Assembly: GCA_017525225.1 (NCBI GenBank)
Contig: JAFXTB010000155.1
Location: 1-64,000, forward strand
DNA length: 64,000 nt
Source: Kiritimatiellia bacterium
GTDB taxonomy: Bacteria; Verrucomicrobiota; Kiritimatiellia; RFP12; UBA1067
Reading direction: 5' to 3'
Under the pieces are notes generated by a model. The model was not told the DNA's origin. It saw only the letters and a list, made by a program, of their open reading frames with translations, and ran no database searches. The translations under genes and the position numbers were made by a program. Below are positions 18,472-26,473 of this stretch, piece after piece (the first letter of the stretch is position 1; every line of letters starts with the position of its first letter).

Positions 18472-18792
18472 TCACTTCCCCTTGGATTTGGCGCCGACCG
18501 ATTCGGGCGTCACGCCGTTCGCGGTGAAGCCCGCCTTCGCGATCGCCATCTCGATATTCTTCTTCGCCAGCTGCATCGAGTCGTAGCGCAGCTTGAGCGT
18601 CTTGCTGGCGGGATCGAACACGAGGCTCGACTTATCGATGCCGGCATACGGCTGGAGCGCGGCCGAGACCGCCGGCGCGTCGTCCGGGGTCATGCCGGGA
18701 ATAGATACGGAGAATTCGCGCACGTCGGCGCGGCGGCAGCCGGCGACGGCGAGGACGATGGCGCATGCCAGAAATGATGCTGCGTGTTTCAT
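18472..18792 (-). CDS. Small lipoprotein with HMA-like fold
   Basis: A 106-residue protein with a lipoprotein signal peptide (FLACAIVLAVAGC, lipobox AVAGC) and a body resembling a ferredoxin-like heavy-metal-associated domain: SVSIPGMTPDDAPAVSAAL, KTLKLRYDSMQLAKKNI and IAKAGF. The usual CxxC metal ligands are missing (the equivalent loop reads GMTPDDA), so metal binding is doubtful. The C-terminus is Lys-rich. The ATG is seven bases after a TATAAT box, so its mRNA is probably leaderless. Confidence 0.7.
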   Translation of the reverse strand: MKHAASFLACAIVLAVAGCRRADVREFSVSIPGMTPDDAPAVSAALQPYAGIDKSSLVFDPASKTLKLRYDSMQLAKKNIEMAIAKAGFTANGVTPESVGAKSKGK

Positions 18793-18799
18793 AGGGCAA

Positions 18800-18805
18800 A
18801 TTATA
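18800..18805 (-). promoter_or_regulatory. Extended -10 giving a leaderless lipoprotein mRNA
   Basis: The minus strand reads TATGCTATAAT followed by seven bases and ATG 18792, the same arrangement as the LPS permease gene. Confidence 0.6.
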
Positions 18806-18811
18806 GCATAT

Positions 18812-19966
18812 TCAGCGGATCTTGACGAGCAGCACGAACAGCAGCGGCATCAGGAACGCCTGCAGCAGCACGAAGCGCATCAGCACCTGCGCGTTCGACC
18901 ACTTGAGCGACCGCTTGCAGTGGTCGTGCAGAGGGAACCTCACTCCATGGAGAAGCCGCACGAGCGGATTCTGCCGCTCCGCGATCTCCGGCGGCAGCAC
19001 CGATGGCGGCCGCACGTCCAGCCCGAGCCGGCGCAGAAGGCGCAGCAGCACAAGCTTTCCAAGCCCCGCGCCGCCGTTGACCAGAACCACCGGCGCGAAC
19101 GCGAAGATGAGAAGCGGATTGCCGGAGACCAGCACGCCCGCGCCCACGAGCAGGCCGAGGAAGCGCGAACCCGCATCGCCCATCAGCACCTTGGACGGCT
19201 CCGAGTTCCACCACAGGTATCCAGCGATTCCGCCGGCGACCGTCATGAGCAGGATCGCCCAGCGCGCCGCGAGACGCGCCGCCGTGCCGCCCACGGGAAT
19301 GAGCAGGTAGTGCGCCACCGGCATGTAGCCTATGACGAGATACAGCAGCACCGCGAGGCTCACGAGCGTGATAAGCGTGAGCGACCCGGCAAGACCGTCC
19401 ACGCCGTCAGAGCAGTTCGTAGCGTTCATCGTGAACCAGAGCATGAAGCCCGCGGCGGGGATGTACACGTACCAGGGTATCTGCCACATACCCTTCACGA
19501 ACGGCAGCCAGATCTTAGCGTACGCGGCCTCCCCCGTGCCGTGCGCATAGCCGATGTAGATGAAGAGCGCCACGCCCAGCGACACCACCGCGTCCAGAAG
19601 CCCCTTCTTGAGCTGCCCCCACGGCATGACGCTGCGATCGTCGAGATATCCGAACACCATCGCCGCGTAGAGGCAGAGGAGGACACCGAGGTCCGGCACG
19701 TTGAGCGGCATCACAAGCAGTATGACCGGAAGTACCAGAAGCGATATCCAGAAACCCGCCCCGGTGGGCTTGCCTTTCGACTGCATCCCACCCTGCACGA
19801 GCGCCTTGCCCTGATCGTGGGGCAGATGACGCCACAATCTCGGCAGGAACAACACCACGACGAGCGCGGCAAGCATCGTGCCGCCCGCCAGAAGCAGCGC
19901 GTGCGACCGGAAGAGGCGCAGCGGGCCCCATCCGTTTGCAACAAGATTTGACAGATGGTACAACAT
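18812..19966 (-). CDS. mraY: Phospho-N-acetylmuramoyl-pentapeptide transferase
   Basis: A 384-residue inner-membrane enzyme that joins the UDP-MurNAc-pentapeptide to undecaprenyl phosphate, giving lipid I. About ten hydrophobic segments and the catalytic motifs are visible: FGYLDDRS (Asp pair), NATNCSDGVDGLAGS, VLMGDAGSRFLG and a late His motif FPLHDHCK. The length is a little over the usual 360. I start at ATG 19966 (MLYHLSNLVANGWGPL), which matches the family start. It lies outside any recognisable dcw cluster in this window. Confidence 0.93.
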   Translation of the reverse strand: MLYHLSNLVANGWGPLRLFRSHALLLAGGTMLAALVVVLFLPRLWRHLPHDQGKALVQGGMQSKGKPTGAGFWISLLVLPVILLVMPLNVPDLGVLLCLYAAMVFGYLDDRSVMPWGQLKKGLLDAVVSLGVALFIYIGYAHGTGEAAYAKIWLPFVKGMWQIPWYVYIPAAGFMLWFTMNATNCSDGVDGLAGSLTLITLVSLAVLLYLVIGYMPVAHYLLIPVGGTAARLAARWAILLMTVAGGIAGYLWWNSEPSKVLMGDAGSRFLGLLVGAGVLVSGNPLLIFAFAPVVLVNGGAGLGKLVLLRLLRRLGLDVRPPSVLPPEIAERQNPLVRLLHGVRFPLHDHCKRSLKWSNAQVLMRFVLLQAFLMPLLFVLLVKIR

Positions 19967-20028
19967 AATAAAATGCAGATTGGAGGACAAGAGCCGCCGA
20001 AACGGCACCTGGTCCAATGGACGCCGAT

Positions 20029-20034
20029 ATGATA
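20029..20034 (-). promoter_or_regulatory. Likely -10 of mraY
   Basis: The minus strand reads AATGGTATCAT, the same extended -10 type with one change, about 60 bases before the mraY start. Confidence 0.45.
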
Positions 20035-20081
20035 CCATTTCCCGGCTACGGTTTCAAGTAGCCGTCTGCAACTGCCGCCCG

Positions 20082-21038
20082 CTATTGCGCCAATGACATT
20101 CCCTTGGGCGTCAGCATAATCTCGCGGACACGGGCGATGTCTGCGTCCGTAAAGCCACAGGATTTCACGTAGGAGACTATTCGCTCCGTCAGCGTCGCGC
20201 CTGGGAATGCGTCCATGACCGCCACAAGACGGTTGAAACGTGCTTTGTGCGTGAAATTCGGGTTTAGGGCATGTCCAGTACCGAACACGGTGAGTTCCCA
20301 GTCCTTGCTGAGATCATCGAGCGACACGCCCAGGATACCGTTGAGAATGAAGGCGACCGCACCCGTGCGGTCCGCGCCACCGGCGCAATGGAAAATGACG
20401 GGATAGTTGGACCTTTCCAGAAACACACGGAACGCGGCGGCGAAAGCGCGCTTTGCATCTTCATCCTTGAAGCCACCATACGTCTTCTGCGGACAGTGGA
20501 ACCATTTCACGCCAGGTCCCAGCGGCGAGCCGCTCATGCCGTAGCATTCGTGCGGCGAACGTAGGTCGAGATCGCTGCGTATGCCAAGCCCATGGACAAG
20601 CTCCGCAATGTCCTTGTCTGAGATCTTCCGCACACTGGGCTTGAAGGTGGACTTTTCCTCCTCCGTCACGGGTGTGAGTCCGAAGATGTATTCATATCCA
20701 TGTTTCTCCCCGCGCTTGAATCGTGCCCCAGAATCAAAAGCGGCGCTGCGATATACAAGGCCATGCCGGACACGCCGTCCATCAAGGCCCATCCAACCGC
20801 CGATGTCACGCATGTTGGATACGCTATCCACAGCCATGAAGCGTGGCGGACCGTCTTCAGGACGCGGCTTTACATCCCTGAACTTCGCCTTTTGGACCGG
20901 ATCGGCGAGAATGGCGGCACGCTCTTCTGCGCTTTTCGCAAGAAATTCCGAGATGATTCCGGTACCTTGCCCCGCATACACGACAGCCGCCACACCCAAG
21001 GCCAGCACGACCGTCATCGCAATGATCTTCTGTTTCAT
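20082..21038 (-). CDS. Secreted tyrosine-phosphatase-like protein
   Basis: A 318-residue protein with an N-terminal signal peptide (MKQKIIAMTVVLALGVAAVVYA) and the P-loop of Tyr phosphatases, HCAGGADRTG (Cys-x5-Arg) near residue 220. NMRDIGGWMGLDGRRVRHG and LVYRSAAF near residue 85 match the Y_phosphatase3 group. It is probably periplasmic or secreted and may act on phosphoproteins or phosphorylated small molecules. The ATG at 21038 is preferred over a GTG four codons upstream because of the better spaced AAGGA. It stands at the edge of the AT-richer accessory stretch. Confidence 0.85.
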   Translation of the reverse strand: MKQKIIAMTVVLALGVAAVVYAGQGTGIISEFLAKSAEERAAILADPVQKAKFRDVKPRPEDGPPRFMAVDSVSNMRDIGGWMGLDGRRVRHGLVYRSAAFDSGARFKRGEKHGYEYIFGLTPVTEEEKSTFKPSVRKISDKDIAELVHGLGIRSDLDLRSPHECYGMSGSPLGPGVKWFHCPQKTYGGFKDEDAKRAFAAAFRVFLERSNYPVIFHCAGGADRTGAVAFILNGILGVSLDDLSKDWELTVFGTGHALNPNFTHKARFNRLVAVMDAFPGATLTERIVSYVKSCGFTDADIARVREIMLTPKGMSLAQ

Positions 21039-21144
21039 GACGTTGATCACGTCCTTTCGATTATATATAAACTATGACTTTTCTGGATCTTTCCTATAAT
21101 CCGCAAGATCATATCGCATCCTTGAAAATCGACTGCTCTCAACC

Positions 21145-22215
21145 TTAGCCCCTTAGATGAAGATTGACCTTGGCCAGTTGCGCCCGAATCTCCTCTATCG
21201 ATTTTTGACCGAAGTTACGATATGCCCGCAAGTCATCTGCCGACTTATCAAGCAACTCTCCAATCATTTTGATTCCAGCATTGGCCAAACAATTGCTAGC
21301 ACGGACAGAGAGTTTTAATTCACTAACAGAAATTGAACGCACTTGTTCGGCCGTCATATCCCGCAACGCTGGATTAATCTCTTCCTCCTCGACTTCTACA
21401 TTCTTTTTGGGGCATTCCTCCGTATTTAGTCCAGCAAGAATTTTGTCTAGGAATTCCTCCCCTTCTGTCTTTTTCGGATGATTGCACGTCTCAATGTCTT
21501 TGAGCTTTTGTACGGCTGGCTCATACTTGAAATGTCTCACTAGCCACTCATATCCCATCTTCACCATCCTCATCCTCTGGCGTTCAGATATTGTCTGATC
21601 ATTTTCGACTGATTCAGTCAATCGAAAGACATACGGGACCTTCATTTTCATGAAATATCCAATAAATGCGTAAAAAACGTTTGAGTTAAAGGATGTAATA
21701 TCTTGGTGATTTCGTTTGCAAAGCCAATCCTGCAAACCGCCATATCCAAATGCTGATTTAAACTTACCTGATTCATGATGTTTATGGGTCACAAAATCCT
21801 CTGTCTCATTATAGAGCGACAAACCAATAACTCCGGCGATCGTGAGCGTATCATGCTCATTCATTTGCTCCATAGCCCACTCAACAGAGTAATACACGTC
21901 CTCATTCAGCAAAAAGTTTCGCGCGTCAGTCGGATCCAGCTTGCCGATCTGCGCATCTGGAAGCACGCACAACTCTTCAGCCATACGCTTGACCTCCGCC
22001 ATGAAATTGCGAGTCACCCTAGTCCCTTTCGGGTTCTTAACATTGACAAATATATCGGGCTGAATAAGTCTAGCCAACGTCTCCAGCACAATATAGTGAC
22101 TATTCAGTACAATTTCAAGAATCTGCTCTTCCAGTGTCATCCCCTTCGCATCAGCAGCCCTGATGTCTTCAAGGTTGAGTAAGGATTTCTCTCTTGGCAT
22201 CTGAATGTTTTCCAT
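21145..22215 (-). CDS. Protein with RNA polymerase alpha-CTD-like C-terminus
   Basis: A 356-residue protein. Residues about 290-356 read as a complete alpha C-terminal domain: SELKLSVRASNCLANAGI, IGELLDKSADDL, YRNFGQKSIEEI and LAKVNLHLRG. In RNA polymerase this domain binds UP-element DNA and activators. The first 280 residues are not recognised; they contain TLEEQILEIVLNSHYIVLE and many acidic stretches before the CTD-like part (VEVEEEEINP). Possible roles are a DNA-binding adaptor or a stand-alone mimic that recruits or poisons transcription. Base composition is clearly AT-richer than the backbone, suggesting transfer. Confidence 0.6.
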   Translation of the reverse strand: MENIQMPREKSLLNLEDIRAADAKGMTLEEQILEIVLNSHYIVLETLARLIQPDIFVNVKNPKGTRVTRNFMAEVKRMAEELCVLPDAQIGKLDPTDARNFLLNEDVYYSVEWAMEQMNEHDTLTIAGVIGLSLYNETEDFVTHKHHESGKFKSAFGYGGLQDWLCKRNHQDITSFNSNVFYAFIGYFMKMKVPYVFRLTESVENDQTISERQRMRMVKMGYEWLVRHFKYEPAVQKLKDIETCNHPKKTEGEEFLDKILAGLNTEECPKKNVEVEEEEINPALRDMTAEQVRSISVSELKLSVRASNCLANAGIKMIGELLDKSADDLRAYRNFGQKSIEEIRAQLAKVNLHLRG

Positions 22216-22242
22216 TACATCACTCCTGTACTATAGAAATTC

Positions 22243-23055
22243 TCAAAGCGCTCTTACCGAGAAATTACCAAACGCTTTATTAACTACGGCGGCGAGCGCT
22301 TCAGCGTATTTCTTAATTCCGGCGCTGCGTATTTCAACGCCTTCCTCCGAGTGCATGTCGCCTTTACATGGCAGGCAGATCGAACAGCATGGTAAATCGT
22401 ATTCGTCATACTCCCATGACTCGTCAGGTTCACCGTCCACAACAATGCATGGATCACGGTCAATGTCGGCGACTGTATTTTTAAGTGTTCCCGCCATCTT
22501 CTGCTGATGCGCTTCGTCATCTTCAGGAAGCACATTCTCGATGGTGAACGCCTTTTCATCCGTCCATCCCTCTTCCGTCACATCGGTTGCCACGACATAT
22601 TCCACGTAAATGCCTCTGTCCCTGAGCGCCTCGACAACTTCATCCGCCCCGCCGAACCCATCTTCGGCCTCCTCGTCACCAGTGAACGCCACCATGACAT
22701 TGTCGCTAAACGCGTTCTCCTTCATGCAGGCGACAATCACCGCATTCGTGATGAGATTGTCGAAGGAGCCTTTCCACAATTCGCCGTCGCACTTTACGTA
22801 GCACTGTTCGGCCACCATGTCAACGTGGGACGAAACAACGACGACTGGTTGCTCCGGATCAAAATTACTCGGCGCATAGATTTTCGCAAGATCGCCATCA
22901 TGATAAAGTTTCCAACCACTCTCTTTCAGACACTCAGCGATGGCATCAACCCGCGCCGTGTTTGTAAACTTCTCTCCATCATCCTCACCGCGCACGGCGA
23001 TTCGTTCAAGGATGGGACGGACTACTTCTTCTCCTTTACACCACATCGTCATCAA
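22243..23055 (-). CDS. M20/M42-like zinc peptidase-like protein
   Basis: A 270-residue protein with the ligand pattern of co-catalytic zinc peptidases: SSHVDMV (His-x-Asp, about residue 75), GSFDNLITNAV (bridging Asp), FTGDEEAEDGFGG (Glu pair), ATDVTEEG (Asp) and GDMHSEEG (His). All five ligands are present although the protein is shorter than usual and lacks an obvious dimerisation domain. The substrate may be a small peptide or amide. The first 20 bases overlap the end of the transposase gene, so transcription may continue from it. A second member is at 34198-34968. Confidence 0.65.
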   Translation of the reverse strand: MMTMWCKGEEVVRPILERIAVRGEDDGEKFTNTARVDAIAECLKESGWKLYHDGDLAKIYAPSNFDPEQPVVVVSSHVDMVAEQCYVKCDGELWKGSFDNLITNAVIVACMKENAFSDNVMVAFTGDEEAEDGFGGADEVVEALRDRGIYVEYVVATDVTEEGWTDEKAFTIENVLPEDDEAHQQKMAGTLKNTVADIDRDPCIVVDGEPDESWEYDEYDLPCCSICLPCKGDMHSEEGVEIRSAGIKKYAEALAAVVNKAFGNFSVRAL

Positions 23056-24130
23056 TCCTTACGATTCCAACCGCCAAAACCGGCTTAGTCAAGCCATCCA
23101 CAATGACATCACCCATCAGATGGCAACGGTCATAGAGTTCTGCCCTTGTCGGTTCGCGCGTCATGGCGGGCCAGAGCGAAAGGAAGAGCATTCGGCCTTC
23201 CGCGCAGAAGCGCTCGTACTGGCGGCCGGGATGCCACCGCTCGCCGAAGCCCTCGGGCGAGAGTACCACCCACCTCCCGCCGGCCAGACCCAAGGCATGG
23301 CCGCACGCCTTTTCACATGGGCTCATGAAGGTACCGACGCCAGCCCCACCAGGGCCAATACGCCGCGCTCGTGCGACAGCCGCGTTCCACTCCTTACCAC
23401 CCTCGGTAAGCTTGCGCGAATAGCGCATCGGCTCCAGGATCGGTGACTTTAAGATATCGATGTTGCCATAGCCATACCACTTCCGCCCGAGAAACGACAC
23501 TTCATTGACGCGCTGGAAAAACTCACGGTGGCTTTGGCGCCGCCAGCTTCGCTCGGGATTCTCGCGGATATACCGCGTAAAGGCCGCGAGCTGCCCATCG
23601 GCCTTTACGATCCAATCATGCCAATCAAAGGCGAAGAGGTGTTGCCCGCCAGAGCGGGCAACGGCACCACGCCTACCGCCCGCGCTAGCCTGCAACTTTT
23701 CTGAGCTTGCTTCGCCCTTCACGCCAGTAGGCGATCCCGCCGCGCTAGTCGCGCCGCCATCTGCGCAGGTAGGCGTCTCGCTCGCGCTTGCTCTGGCAAG
23801 CGCGAAATACCCCTTCTCCAACTTTCTCATCAGCATTCTCACAATTACCGCCAAGCTCACTCGCTTCTCGATATCGCGAATCTTGATGAGTAGGTGAATA
23901 TGATCAGGCATGATGGAGAAACATCGAATCGGCTCGATGCAATACCAGGTTTCGTGGAATGTCATGATGATATCGACGAATAGCCGCGTAATCCTGTTCC
24001 CTTCAAGGTAGTGGCTCGCCGTACCGCCACAGACGCGCGAAAGCGCAGGGTAACCATCGTTGCGCCTGATCGTTACCATATAGAAATATGGCAATGAATA
24101 ATCAAACCCTGGCAAGCGGCGGCCCATCAT
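23036..24130 (-). CDS. REP-associated tyrosine transposase (RAYT, Y1 HUH)
   Basis: A 364-residue single-strand nuclease of the TnpA_REP / Y1 family. The start MMGRRLPGFDYSLPYFYMVT and the HUH motif (MPDHIHLLI, about residue 72) are typical, and RYIRENP near residue 190 is the usual Tyr helix region. Two things are odd. Residues about 109-163 are a low-complexity Ala/Ser/Gly insert encoded by palindromic REP-like DNA (23641-23804). A further 140 residues follow the normal end of the domain and are unrecognised. Such enzymes mobilise or maintain REP palindromes in their host. Confidence 0.85.
   Translation of the reverse strand: MMGRRLPGFDYSLPYFYMVTIRRNDGYPALSRVCGGTASHYLEGNRITRLFVDIIMTFHETWYCIEPIRCFSIMPDHIHLLIKIRDIEKRVSLAVIVRMLMRKLEKGYFALARASASETPTCADGGATSAAGSPTGVKGEASSEKLQASAGGRRGAVARSGGQHLFAFDWHDWIVKADGQLAAFTRYIRENPERSWRRQSHREFFQRVNEVSFLGRKWYGYGNIDILKSPILEPMRYSRKLTEGGKEWNAAVARARRIGPGGAGVGTFMSPCEKACGHALGLAGGRWVVLSPEGFGERWHPGRQYERFCAEGRMLFLSLWPAMTREPTRAELYDRCHLMGDVIVDGLTKPVLAVGIVRIDDDVV
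23641..23672 (-). repeat. REP-like palindrome inside the RAYT gene, unit A
   Basis: Read on the minus strand: GTAGGCG, seven bases, a 9-base arm (GTTGCCCGC), loop TCTG and the exact complementary arm (23641-23662 on +). A GTAG box 5' of a hairpin is the signature that TnpA_REP proteins recognise. Confidence 0.75.
23726..23752 (+). repeat. Degenerate REP-like unit inside the RAYT gene
   Basis: GTAGGCG (23726-23732), seven bases, then a weak CGCG-based stem around TAGT. It looks like a decayed copy of the two flanking units. Confidence 0.4.
23769..23804 (+). repeat. REP-like palindrome inside the RAYT gene, unit B
   Basis: Plus strand: GTAGGCG, seven bases, arm CGCGCTTGC (23783-23791), loop TCTG, arm GCAAGCGCG (23796-23804). 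It has the same box, spacing and loop as unit A but the opposite orientation, so the two form a BIME-like pair. Confidence 0.75.
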
Positions 24131-24138
24131 TCAACACC

Positions 24139-24279
24139 TTAGTTGCCAAGGTTCGGGTTCGCCACCGCGACCTTCAGAAACTCGAACGGCCCCTTCGCCT
24201 TCCGCTCTCGCGTCAGTTCACCAACTAACTCCGCAGCAAGATTCTCAATACGGGCATTCTCTATGACTTGTAACGACAT
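24139..24279 (-). pseudogene. RecC-like N-terminal stub
   Basis: A 46-codon frame with an excellent ribosome binding site (GAGGAGGATGT before ATG 24279). Its translation (SLQVIENARIENLAAELVGE ... PFEFLKVAVANPNLGN) resembles the extreme N-terminus of exodeoxyribonuclease V gamma chain (RecC), where such a start is followed by about 1000 more residues. Here a stop comes at once and the RAYT gene begins nine bases later, so this is probably the remnant left by an insertion or deletion. It is immediately downstream of the DUF262 gene (11-base gap). Confidence 0.5.
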
Positions 24280-24290
24280 ACATCCTCCTC

Positions 24291-26462
24291 TCAAGCCGGA
24301 TCGTTATTTGGATTCACACCCAAAACGCGTCTGAATGCTGAATCCAAAAGGCCCAACATATCGTTGCCATGGATCGCGCAAACTTCTTTCCAACCAACTT
24401 CATTCGCCGGGGTAAGCTCAGCCATTAGACGCAACTTCAAACTCCCCCCAAACACAGTTTCTCTATATTGAATCTTCTTCGCACTTGGCTTTAGATTTGA
24501 AAACTTAGAATTCTCGCTTGGCTGAACAACACACAAATTTCCAAACTGATCAACAGCCCGTCTTCCCTGCCCATCTGGATCTATCCATACGAGTTGCTGA
24601 TTCTGTTGACAACCCTCTGGATGCTGCGGATACCAATGCTCAACAGAATTACGATATGCAAATACAAAGGGCTCCCAAGTCCCTTCAGCTCCTTGAGACT
24701 TGAACTTCTTCTTCTCTTTTGCATCCCTCCATAGCAGGAAGTCTAGATAATTAAAGATAATATGAGGCGTAGAAGTGCCTTCGCGCAAATTTTCTTTCGT
24801 TAATTCGGCAACGTATCCTTTTGTCTCTACGCATGCATACCTCTCCGCCTCATTAACAAGATCCACAAAAGAGACAACGCCATCCACATGGACTCTGTAC
24901 AGCCAATCCAACAATCTAGTCACCCAATGCATACCTTTGAATTCTGTGTATGTAACCCTTAGGCACGATTGTAACATCAGAATCTCTTCACGCGAATTGC
25001 TCTTTACGTTTTCTTCACCATCACACCAATCGGAAGCCACATAGTATGCTGTGCGCTTCTTCCCGCTCTCGTCAACACTTTGCCGTAGTTGTTTCAAACT
25101 CCAGTCTCCATCAACCGCATCACGTTCATAGTCACGTTTAACTATGTATTTGTCAAACAGGCATCTACATGTCAGGAGGCATTTTGCAAAATCCCATGCT
25201 ATATTTCCATTTTTCTCATTGTCTCCGCCATCCTTCTTGAACAAATCCTCAAAACGCCGAATCATCTTCGAAACATCAAGTTCACTTCTGTCAAGATCAC
25301 CTTGATTGTTTTTATGGTTAAACACCTTCAACACATTCAGTAGGAAATGGGGGAAGTATATTACACTTCTAAATCGCACAGGGTCCCCCCTGCCCTCTAA
25401 TTCATCCGATCCATCATCGAGTACCTGTTCTTCATTCGATTCATCCTTCACCTTTCCCATCAGAAGAGACTCACAAATCGAACACTTTACATCGCATACG
25501 CCCTCACCATTCGCACCAACATCAATCTGAGGCATTGCGGACCAATCTTTCCCGAAAATCTCGTCACGAACGCCAGATGAGAAATGCATTTGCACATACC
25601 CGTTCATGTCGCTACAAGCATTCCAAATTTGTGCAAATCGTTTTCGCTTATTAACGTCGGTAAGCTGTCGCATTAACATAGCTTTGACAATATCCTCTGG
25701 GTCTAATTGCTCACCACGTGTGTTCATCACCTCAAAATATCTATTCAAGTCAGTTGTGTCTGGGACCCTGACAAGATATAGTCGGACCTTCGACAACCCC
25801 TTTAGCATCCGATTTTTATATTCATCACCACGGGCCCGAAGGTGGCGCAATATTGAAACTACACCATTACACATGCTATTTTCAAGTGCCACACCTTTCT
25901 CGTTTGCCTTTTCTTTAATCAACCAATCCCCTTCCTTGACCTGTGCGTCAAGCTCCGCGAGCTGCTTAGTCGCCCTCTGCACACAATTCTCTTGCGTGTC
26001 CGCCTTACACACAAAAGCTTTAGCGAACTTTATTATTTCCTTTATATGCATTACTGTTCGTCGCGACCGAACCCGTTGTGCATAATCCAACGGATTTTTC
26101 GACTTGATCTCAACCCCAAGACAATTCAGCAATATGAAGAGTGCCGTCAGGCGTTGCTGTCCATCAATGACCTCACACCAAAGATGGCTATCTTTCTCTG
26201 TGGCCTTAACAACAACCGAGCCTATATAATATTCATTCGTGCCATTTTCGTCAGAAATAGCGGCATCGTGAATGTCATCCATCAGGCAGATCAGCTCATT
26301 CTCATTGACCTCATGCGGAGGTGTACCCCACGCGAATGCGCGTTGATATAGAGGCACCTTAAATGTACAGCATGGGAACAAGTCAAACAGTGATACCTCG
26401 TCCTGAAGTACAGGGGCTTGAACAACCGATGACTTCGTCAGATCTTCTTTATAGTCAACCAT
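24291..26462 (-). CDS. DUF262/DUF1524 (GmrSD-like) protein
   Basis: A 723-residue protein with an N-terminal DUF262 ParB-like domain (VPLYQRAFAW about residue 36, YIGSVVV, VIDGQQRLTAL about 102) and a C-terminal DUF1524-like HNH nuclease segment (SVEHWYPQHP about 610, FGNLCVVQPSENSKFSNLK about 640). This is the architecture of type IV GmrSD restriction enzymes, where DUF262 hydrolyses NTP and the HNH part cuts modified DNA. The start at 26462 is set by GAGGAGG seven bases upstream; it overlaps nothing and follows the larger DUF262 fusion by 11 bases. AT-rich composition marks it as acquired. Confidence 0.85.
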   Translation of the reverse strand: MVDYKEDLTKSSVVQAPVLQDEVSLFDLFPCCTFKVPLYQRAFAWGTPPHEVNENELICLMDDIHDAAISDENGTNEYYIGSVVVKATEKDSHLWCEVIDGQQRLTALFILLNCLGVEIKSKNPLDYAQRVRSRRTVMHIKEIIKFAKAFVCKADTQENCVQRATKQLAELDAQVKEGDWLIKEKANEKGVALENSMCNGVVSILRHLRARGDEYKNRMLKGLSKVRLYLVRVPDTTDLNRYFEVMNTRGEQLDPEDIVKAMLMRQLTDVNKRKRFAQIWNACSDMNGYVQMHFSSGVRDEIFGKDWSAMPQIDVGANGEGVCDVKCSICESLLMGKVKDESNEEQVLDDGSDELEGRGDPVRFRSVIYFPHFLLNVLKVFNHKNNQGDLDRSELDVSKMIRRFEDLFKKDGGDNEKNGNIAWDFAKCLLTCRCLFDKYIVKRDYERDAVDGDWSLKQLRQSVDESGKKRTAYYVASDWCDGEENVKSNSREEILMLQSCLRVTYTEFKGMHWVTRLLDWLYRVHVDGVVSFVDLVNEAERYACVETKGYVAELTKENLREGTSTPHIIFNYLDFLLWRDAKEKKKFKSQGAEGTWEPFVFAYRNSVEHWYPQHPEGCQQNQQLVWIDPDGQGRRAVDQFGNLCVVQPSENSKFSNLKPSAKKIQYRETVFGGSLKLRLMAELTPANEVGWKEVCAIHGNDMLGLLDSAFRRVLGVNPNNDPA

Positions 26463-26473
26463 TTTAATCCTCC

